This document shows, one piece after another, positions 56,061 to 64,000 of a stretch of DNA of 64,000 bases (position 1 is the stretch's first letter; the number at the start of each line of letters is the position of its first letter). The stretch lies in assembly GCF_029407905.1 (NCBI RefSeq), contig NC_073641.1, positions 17,839,001-17,903,000 on the forward strand, read 5' to 3'. The position numbers and the translations under genes were made by a program. Source of the stretch: Bubalus kerabau. Its lineage: Eukaryota > Chordata > Mammalia > Artiodactyla > Bovidae. The notes beneath the pieces were generated by a model. The model was not told where the DNA came from. It ran no database searches and was given only the letters and a program-made list of their open reading frames with translations.

Positions 56061-56681
56061 GCCCATCCAGATAATTCTATTCACATACCTCCTTCACAGT
56101 TCTTAACATCAATTTTCCAATTGTGTTTCTTCAAAGTTCCTGTCCATCAAGCCAAACCATTGACAATAGTCCATCAATACAGCAATCAATAATAAATCAA
56201 TATAGAGATATCCCTCTGGCCATCTCTCCTTTCAGACATAATGAAAAACCATATGCTCTGCTTGACCTCTTGCCTTGCCCACTAGGAAGATCCCTCTTCA
56301 TGATTACTCTGTAAGACTGAACCAAAATATTACTGTACCACTACTGCTATTCACTTTTCTTCAGTGCCTCCATTTCATGCAGAGCTTCTGTAAACCCTGC
56401 CTGAGTATTTCCTTCCTTAGTCAACGGACTTTAAGGAACTGGCCATGATTCTATAGGTGTGGGTTAAGACAGAGAAAATAACATAGCAAGGTGAGTGGTC
56501 ATGGGTATTTTGACCACTTCTCTATGCAGATTACATCACAGGGACATTATAAGAGCTTTCAGGTCATTTATGTAGAGTTGCAACTGGGGATTTAAAGACC
56601 CTGAAGTCATCATTTTCTTTCACTTCTTTCTACAGCATAGTTCAAAGCAACAAACAAACACTATTATACTCCTTATGTGCT

Positions 56682-56876
56682 GCATGTTAAGTCACTTCAG
56701 TCGTGTCCAACTATGACTCCATGGACTGTAGCCTTCCAGACTCCTCTGTCCATGGGATTCTCCAGGTAAGAATACTGGAGTGGGTTTCCATGCCCTTATC
56801 CAGAGGATCTTCCCAACCCAGGGACTGAACCTGTGTCTCTTCTGTCTCCTGCATTGGCCGGCAGGTCCTTTACCAT
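56682..56876 (-). mobile_element. Bov-tA SINE in ERVL remnant
   Basis: Antisense Bov-tA, head partly degraded at the right end ('gcaggtcctttaccattttg'). Confidence 0.88.
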
Positions 56877-57665
56877 TTTGACCAAAGTATTTTAAGGTAC
56901 AAAATACTCATCCAGAGCCCCATGTTCCATAGGTACTCAATTACAGATATCCAAAGGCAACAATTTAAGTGACTCCTCTGTCACTTCAGGCCATAGACTA
57001 CCTGTGCCTTCACGACCAATGCAAATAGAATCATTTTTCTTTTAAATTTAATCAGATTAAAGCACCAATTCCAGAAAACCTAAAATTAATTCAGAGAAGT
57101 TATCCTTAATGTTATGTTCCTCTAGAACCACTTCCAATACCAAATTCTGCATCAGTCATGGCTCATCCAGGCATGCAGACCCAGCTGTCAACATAGAAGT
57201 AGATATGAAGATATATATATAGAGAGAGAGATGGATATAAATATAAACAGAAGTTTTACTACAGAGGATTTATTAAAAGAAGTTATAACTCATACAACTG
57301 TGGAGGTTGACTATACAAATCTGAAGTCCGTAAGTCAGGCAATCAGGAAGAAAAGATCATGAGTCAGCAAGAACCCCAAGCACAATATACAGCTTTTTGT
57401 CCAGCGGGAGGAATCTTTCCCTTTGAGGAAGGCCAAAGCTCATTTGTAAGGGCTTTCAGCTGAATAGTCCAAAAAATCCAGAACATCACTTTGGTTTAAA
57501 TGTATTATTCATCCAAGTCACTAAGACAGCCCAGTGAAGAGGAGGGAAGTGAATTCTACATCTTAACTGGGGAACAGTAGAATCACAATTCAGACGTATG
57601 TATAGGATATGAGGTTGGCTATCTTTGTAAAATACAATCCACTGCACAATTCTGTCCTCAAAATC

Positions 57666-59748
57666 AAGTGATCTGATGTATCTTGGTGTGACATTTTTTA
57701 TAAATTAGTTATACCCATGTTTTGAATTAACTCAATATTAATCTATATAATATTTCCCCATATAACCAGTAGCAGACACTTTGGCTCCTAATATACTAGG
57801 AGCTAAGTCTAAATCTGTGTTTCTAGTTCTAGCTTTTTAGAAGCTGTTTGAATTTTGTTCTTCATTCCATTTACTTCCTAGCTGATTGCAACAAACAGCT
57901 GTTGGTGTCATTAGACTTGAATAATCCACTTGCTTATTAAGTTAGTTTTTACTTCCTTGTCACTTTGATTTAACAGAATTATTAACAAGTGTCCCAAATC
58001 TAGTGCCAAGGGTCTAAATCAGATGTTTAATCCATAGTATAAGTGGAATTGTACAAATCTCAGCAGTTGAGAGCTTCCTTTTGTCACTTTCTTAACAAAT
58101 GCCTCCAATGAGTACACCAATAAGATGTCATTATTACTTGATTATCCTGTGCTGAGGGACATGGGGAATACCAAAGGGTAAGCAGAGGTAGAATTCCATG
58201 GTAGAACAACTCCAGTTTTCTAAGGAGCTCGGTGACAAGGCAGATAACACTAAAATATAATCAGTGATATTTTTTCATCTGCATCATACATATAAAAATT
58301 GAGATCCAACTGCTTTGATTAAAATGGAGGCATTTATATTACCATTCTTGGGACTATCTTGTCACATCAGTCTGTCACCCATTTAATGAAATAATTCATT
58401 GTGTTTTTTGTTGTTTTTGTTAACTTCTGACTTATCTGTGAAAATATAGGGATATTCATTATTCAGTGATTTTGGATGTAAGTATATCCTAAACTTATCA
58501 AAAATATTTCAGCAAAACATCAGATAGAAAAGTAGACAATCAAGAAGAATGTTGATAGGTTTAGTGATATTGAAAGATGTAATTCTAGGAGTCTTGAGCC
58601 CCTTGGGCTTAAGTAACAACCTCAGGTGACATTTAACAACCCCTGAAAGTCAGTGTTTCCTCTTAAGTGTGTCAGTCACTGAAGATTTATTGCCCTTTCA
58701 TATTTTTATTTTTATATCACATTTTATATTTTTATATAGAGAGATGGCCCATCATTACACCAGTGACTTCTAACATGGGGAAATACTAAGAATGTCCAAA
58801 GTAGAGTAGAACAGAAATGGAATAGCATTTGGAGATGATTTCTAGTTACAGTGAACTCAGAAAAGTGAAGAAGCAGAAAGAGTGGGTTTCTTTTTTTTTT
58901 TTCTTATTTTTTTAAATTAATTTAAAATTTTTATTTAATTACTTTACAATATTGTGGTGAAGTTTTGGTTTCTTTAGCTGCATTTTTTGTTTTCTCTTGT
59001 TGACTTTACTGCTCATCAATTTTCATTCCTTCATTACTTTTTATTTCTTTCTGGACTAGACACAATTCTTTTGTACCCATGTAGGCATTCTAAGTACATA
59101 CAAATTGTAAATTCCAGCTGGAGCAATCCAGGTTTTAGCATTTAGTTTTTTATTTGGTTGGTTGGGGGGCAGGGTTGCAAAGGAAGGGAACATCAGTATC
59201 CCACTGTATACTTCTAGCCCTCCCACCTCAAGACAGTCATAGCAGAGTTAGGGACAGTCTAGAAAAGAGCAACAACAAAGGTAAAGAAGATGAAAGGAAT
59301 CCATTTAAGGAGAAAGAAGAGTTATACGATCAAAATCTATAAATGAAATAAAGGTACTAAACAATACAGTGAACATATGTTCATTCAACAAATAATAGAA
59401 CCTGAGAGGAGCATGAAATGACCTCCCCGTAATTCATCATTCTAGATCCTATGGTACATAAACTCCCAGAGGCCCGTGTCAGGGAATCAGAGTGTGTCCT
59501 TTCAGATCCCTCTTCCACTTGGTATAAGATGAGAGGGAAGCATGTTGCCATCCACCCTTTTCATTGGGAGGATAATGTAAAATAATGTTGTCCGCCATCC
59601 AGTTCTACAAGAATCAAATCATTAGCGTCTGTAATGGCTGATGAATAATACACCCAGAAAGGCTGAAATCAATAATGAGGCACTCTGTGCTCTGGAAAAA
59701 CTGGCAGAACAGGCCTTCATATAGTTAAATATTTTCAAGAGAAATTTT
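57666..59748. other. Mostly unassigned sequence
   Basis: No gene seen. A short T-rich patch at 58885-58970 ('ttactttacaatattgtggt') resembles the antisense tail of an artiodactyl L1. The rest appears unique. Confidence 0.45.
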
Positions 59749-60011
59749 TGTGAACCCAAATTCTTGCATCAACCCATATTTAGAAAAGCACTAAAACGAT
59801 TCACTAAGATACCTGTTCCTCATGACTAGTAGCAATCTTCTACTGAGATGTGTACTTGATTGCATGCACCCCTTTACCAAAACTGCATATATACTGCCCA
59901 TCCACCTTACCTTTTCAGAAGTTTCTCAGAGCTCTCTGAGAAGCTGTCTCCCAGGCTATTATCCTCAGTGAGACATGGAATAAATTCAACTCACAGTTCT
60001 TACATTGTGCA
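59749..60011 (+). mobile_element. Probable solo LTR of a ruminant endogenous retrovirus
   Basis: A 263-bp block starting TG (tgtgaacccaaattcttgca) and ending CA (cttacattgtgca). A polyadenylation signal aataaa lies at 59979-59984, about 27 bp before the end, and 'gagaagctgtctcccaggct' precedes it. This matches LTR architecture. I could not identify the family, and internal genes are absent. The boundary could be further left. Confidence 0.5.
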
Positions 60012-60029
60012 CTTTTTTTTTTTTTTTCA

Positions 60030-61951
60030 AGTCAACAGTAAGAATGCACAGAACACCAACGTTTCACTCCAGAGGATTCTGGCTTCCTCCTATTAGTTGT
60101 TTATTAATATCTCAAGATTAAGAAGAGCTGGGAGTCACAAAACAGTTTCCACCCATCTCCTTACTAAGTCCTAATCAGGTGGCCACAGATCTTGCTTTAG
60201 TATGTGGGAATAGCTGGCATTTATTTAGTTTTTAGTCTTCAGTATTTCAGCTGAAACAGAGAGAAAGAGTACCATTTTACTATCCTGTTATATAGATATT
60301 GCTCCATTATAGTGATGGTTAAGCTTAGGTTTAGCAGCATTGAGGTAACTTTTACAAGGTCACAGAAAAAGAGTTGGGATTCAAATCCATGTTTGATATT
60401 AAAATATATATATTTTAAAAATTTGTAATATATTGTGAGAAAAATATTGAGCCTTTAAAAATCTTTCTTTTTATTTCCTGTTTGGCTGTACATTCTCCAT
60501 TTTACATTTCTATATTTGCTCTCTACTAGTCCCCATCCTGATTTGTGCAGAAGAGGATGGCTATATGGAAAATATCAGTCAACTCCCTTGCCTCTGGTTT
60601 CTGGTTGCCTTTGGCCAATGGCAGTCACCTGCAGAAGATGAGGGAGGGCAGGAGGATAATGAGGTAGGGGTATTTATTCCTCTGGCTTCATCCCTGCTAG
60701 GGCTATGACTTGACAGTAGCCACATTTCTCTTTTGAAAGCCACAACTCCTGCCTAATGGACCCTCACATATGCTAAAATCATTTTCAGAATTCCTCCCCT
60801 TTCATTCTCAGAACTACTGTTAGGAATAGCTGTTGCTGGATACTATTGTATTTCTTTTTGGCTTTCCTGTATATTTTCAACAGCTTTTTAAATAGTGCTT
60901 TCATTAAATTCTTCTGAAGCATACCTATTTGAGGGCACCATCTGTTTCCCATTGGGAGCTTAACCAATATACCTACAAACTGATAGACCAGTTTATTCAT
61001 ATCACACTCGTGCAAAGAAAAACATTACTTTTCTCATTCTCTGTTTCATTGTTAGGTCAATGGGTGGAGGTGGTGGTGTAAGAAAAGAACAGAACTTGTC
61101 CCTATAAATGAAATTGCATGAAAAAATGGAATGTAGAAATAGTGGTATTAAATCTTGACACCCTTAAAATGTTGTTATATAGGGGACTTGCAGGTACACT
61201 AATATATATGGAAAATAGAGCTCTTATAGTCTGAAGTTTTCTTATATCCTTGTCAATTGAACTTGTCAATTGAAAATATTTCAGTCTTCTCAGATAAAAC
61301 AGCCTCTGTTAAGTTTAAACATTCACTTAATTTAATTGTATTAAAATTTATTTATGTAGTCTCATTTGGATCACTTGGCCTATTTAAATAATTGTCTCAC
61401 TTTCTATTTTGCTTTCCCACTCCTTGGTATGTGGGTGTATAGCAGGCTCACTGTGTCATCATGCTAACCAGGAAAAAGAAGCCCTTAGTCTATAAAAATC
61501 CAAAAATAGTGAGTTGAGCAATTTCTTGAAGCTGAGAAGAGGTTACGGAGAGAAATCAGTAATCTAATAGTGTCCTTTGCTGGTGGCAATAAAGACATGT
61601 TGCTGATATATTCATTCAAAATTTCCTATAACTACATTACAATCTGGATAAGCCTGTTTAATCTTATTAACTCTGTGACCATGACAACACACAGATAGAA
61701 AACAACAAAAAGTGAAACAATGGCTATGCACCTATTTTAAAATAACATCTATTTTTGTACTAGATTCTTCTCTTGATAAACTATATGTGTGACTTCCTCT
61801 GGAAAATATTTTAGATAAATTACAAGGAAACTTTTAGTAAGGTTATCCCATTATTAATCACTATCTCACTCTTTATTAACACGAAGAGAAATTTGTCAAG
61901 AAATGTACAAGATTATTCTGAACTTTTATTGATTTTCTTTTCCCTCAGTCT
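60030..61951. other. Mostly unassigned sequence
   Basis: One MIR fragment (below). No gene seen. Confidence 0.45.
60260..60400 (-). mobile_element. MIR SINE
   Basis: Antisense MIR pattern: 'attgaggtaacttttacaag' then 'gtcacagaaaaagagttggg' and 'attcaaatccatgtttgata'. Confidence 0.65.
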
Positions 61952-62245
61952 TTGTGGAAAGGACGGAGAAGGCAATGGCACCCCACTCCAGTACACTTGC
62001 CTGGAAAATCCCATGGATGGAGGAGCCTGGTGGGCTGCAGCCCATGGGGTCTCTAGGAGTTGGACACGACTGAACGATTTCACTTTCTCTTTTCTCTTTC
62101 ATGCATTGGAGAAGGAAATGGCAACCCACCCCAGTGTTCTTGCCTGGAGAATCCCAGGGACAGGGGAGCCTGGTGTGCTGCCATCTCTGGGGTCACACAG
62201 AGTTGGACATGACTGAAGTGACTTAGCATAGCATTGTGGAAAGGA
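61952..62245 (+). mobile_element. BOV-A2 dimeric SINE with 12-bp TSD
   Basis: Two Bov-A monomers with 'cttttctctttcatgcattg' linker. Identical flanks ttgtggaaagga (61952-61963 and 62234-62245). Open frames of up to 107 codons here are SINE sequence, not genes. Confidence 0.97.
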
Positions 62246-62469
62246 ACACATTATGAATTAAGCTGCTTGAGCTCATGTGCTTTAACCTTGAAACTAATCT
62301 CAGAGTCCAAATTCCACAAAAATTTCCAACTTACCAACCAGAAGATAACTCAGAGTATTAAAAACTAAATGGTATTCTTGCCTCCATACATCCAGTTTCT
62401 TCTATTCTTTCATTTTAATGAACTGAAAATGCTTTCAAATGATCTAGATGAATGTCTGCCTTCTCTGCA

Positions 62470-62658
62470 TGAGTGCATGCTTAGTCATGTCCAACTCTTT
62501 GCAACCCCATGGACTATATAGCTCACCAGGCTCCTCTGTCCATGGAATTTTCCAGACAAGGATACTGGAGTGGGTTGCCATTTCCTACTGAACTCACATC
62601 TCCTGTGTTTCCTTCATTGCAGGCAATTCTTTATATTCTGAGCCATCAGGCAAGCTAC
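62470..62658 (-). mobile_element. Bov-tA SINE, internally deleted
   Basis: Antisense Bov-tA with a gap where 'ccttctccaggggatcttcc' should be (near 62587). Head degraded. Confidence 0.88.
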
Positions 62659-63419
62659 CTTCTTTTAGAAAATCATTCTCCTTTCACAAAAGGGTAAAAT
62701 GTTATTATCATGATCCAGATATTATCTCAATTGATTTTTGAGGTTAAATTATGATTAAAAATTCTAAGTAGCAATGTTTCCAAAAGTAGAGACATACTTT
62801 TGATAAGAGCCTTTTAAATTTTATTTGGTGATTAGCTGAGGAAATAGAAACTGTATAGCTCTCCTCCAAATATTACACCTTAAGTATAAATAGAAGACAG
62901 AAAGCAAACTTCAAATCACCTCTATCTAGAAAAGTAAACACCAATTTCTAGTAGAGCTATTTTTCACTTCAAGCTCTTTTGAAGAGTTAAGTGGGTCCAG
63001 AAAACCTATGTAGAAAAGAGAGGAACTAAAGTCACTCTCACAAAGAAAAAAATTCAATGTAAGAATCTTTGTAAACCAGGTAACAGTCTATGTGGAAGGG
63101 ACATAAAAGTCAAAGGGTCTCAAAGTGTCAGTCTCAACAAGGCAATGCTTCTGAGGGAGAAGAGGATAAAAAGACAGGGAGAATTACCCTCTGGTGACTA
63201 AGTGGCAAAGAAGAAAACAAGCAAGAGAGAAAAATAAAGATTCTGAAAGATATACACATAAACATAGATGTATGGATATGTATTAAATACAACAGATCTT
63301 GTGTAAAATGGTAAAGAGAAGGAAGGGAGGAAAACTTAGGTTCCCAAAAGACATTAAAAAAATAAGGTGCATCTCATAGATGTAGATAAAAATTTACACT
63401 CTAATAGTAGAGAATATAC
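62659..63419. other. Unassigned sequence
   Basis: A+T-rich; no gene or named repeat seen. Confidence 0.45.
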
Positions 63420-63690
63420 ATTGTCTCAGGAGCACATGGAAGATTTCACAAAAATTAATCAAAATCTGTGTATATTGAAACTATCAGTAATTTCCAGAAA
63501 TACTGGCAACACTCTAAATGCCCATATGTGGGAGAGTGACGGAATAAACTTTTATACACAGTGGAATACTGTGCAGCTTTAAAAGAATGAGGAAATTCCC
63601 TGTAAATGAATGTTAATTGTTTTCAAGTGATAGAAAAAGAGCAAAAGATAAGTGGATTCAAGGTCTTGGTAGTTGTTTGCTTAATTAATG
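63420..63690 (+). mobile_element. Old L1 3' region relic
   Basis: 'ctctaaatgcccatatgtgg', 'cagtggaatactgtgcagct' and 'ttaaaagaatgaggaaattc' follow the plus-strand sequence near the end of old L1 ORF2 and its 3' UTR. Diverged. Confidence 0.6.
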
Positions 63691-64000
63691 TACAGAGTGT
63701 TGTTATGCAGACTGATATATACAGGTTATGTCTATTCATTCAACTTGAAATAGAAGTTATTTATTTTTAGAAAATATTTGGGACTCTGAATTAAGAATTA
63801 AAAATTTCAAAATGTCCATAACAAAAATATTTTAAATTAACACATGATCTCATTCTGCTGACATCATAACACGTGCCTTTTGTTCTTTCCTCCACCTGTA
63901 TAATCCCCACCTACTTATTTAAGCCTCATACACAACACATAGTTCATTATAACCCATCCAACTATGTCAATCCCATCCCAGTAATGATGGCTTTATAGGC
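63691..64000. other. Unassigned sequence at window end
   Basis: No gene or named repeat seen. Confidence 0.45.

Larger units (their letters stand above)
55528..57665 (-). mobile_element. Degenerate ERVL element (LTR plus pol remnant)
   Basis: Minus-strand remnant of an old endogenous ERVL retrovirus. 57145 to about 57665 resembles an MLT2-type LTR, ending at the sense 3' side near 57145 with the expected 'gtatcagtcagggttctc'-like pattern in reverse. About 55565-57140 is internal sequence split by a Bov-tA. 55528-55565 resembles the end of a second LTR. There is a large internal deletion and no open frame, so it is a fossil. Confidence 0.7.

Noticed and set aside
61893..62216. 107-codon frame near the window end
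   Set aside because: Almost all of it is BOV-A2 sequence between the 12-bp target-site duplications.

Overview
The window looks like ordinary, gene-free nuclear DNA from a ruminant, most likely a bovid. The diagnosis rests on three repeat families found together: Bov-tA/BOV-A SINEs, the RTE-type LINE BovB, and the ruminant L1 usually called L1_BT. Older L1s, MaLR/ERVL LTR remnants and MIR SINEs lie underneath. I find no exon of a host gene, no RNA gene, no CRISPR array and no prokaryotic gene system. Family names come from recognition of diagnostic sequence, not from a database search. The genus (Bos, Bubalus, Ovis, Capra...) cannot be fixed from the sequence alone.

Layout. 0.2-6.8 kb: a BovB 3' half, then two decayed plus-strand L1s (an ORF2 relic, then an ORF1-to-endonuclease relic cut by a BovB fragment). 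7.0-9.6 kb: a young minus-strand L1, 5' truncated with an inverted 5' tip, flanked by 14-bp target-site duplications (TSDs). 10.5-12.6 kb: short L1, BovB and SINE pieces. 13.4-22.8 kb: the dominant object, an essentially full-length minus-strand L1 (about 8.8 kb without its nested insert). It has a 3' UTR, a broken ORF2, ORF1, and a 3.7-kb 5' UTR holding two tandem-repeat arrays and a CpG-rich promoter region; a second L1 (17394-17957) sits inside its endonuclease domain. 22.8-32.3 kb: MIRs, microsatellites, nested SINEs, BovB copies and an L1/BovB mosaic. 32.3-39.9 kb: old L1 sequence, one copy of which holds an L1 with its 5' UTR joined directly to its 3' UTR, then a MaLR LTR. 39.9-51.0 kb: many SINEs, BovB copies (one with an open 332-codon reverse-transcriptase frame), and unique DNA. 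51.8-57.7 kb: an older L1 with an inverted 5' part, a rearranged MaLR LTR, BovB, and an ERVL remnant with RNase H/integrase sequence. 57.7-64 kb: mostly unique DNA with a solo-LTR-like element, two SINEs and old L1 tail.

The elements record a layered insertion history. Old L1, MIR and LTR relics are hosts for BovB and Bov-tA; the youngest events, BOV-A SINEs and L1 copies, often still show 10-18 bp TSDs. L1 ORF1p and ORF2p would normally act together, and their machinery is thought to mobilise other poly(A)-tailed RNAs. BovB encodes the reverse transcriptase credited with mobilising Bov-tA/BOV-A, whose 3' tails match the BovB 3' end. No copy here is complete enough to be clearly autonomous.

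I did not find a new biological system. The structures most worth a second look are the three-monomer higher-order repeat in the L1 5' UTR, the loss-free 5' inversion of the 7-kb L1, the 5'UTR-3'UTR joined L1 at 36.1-37.7 kb, and the palindromic rearrangement in the LTR at 53.6 kb.
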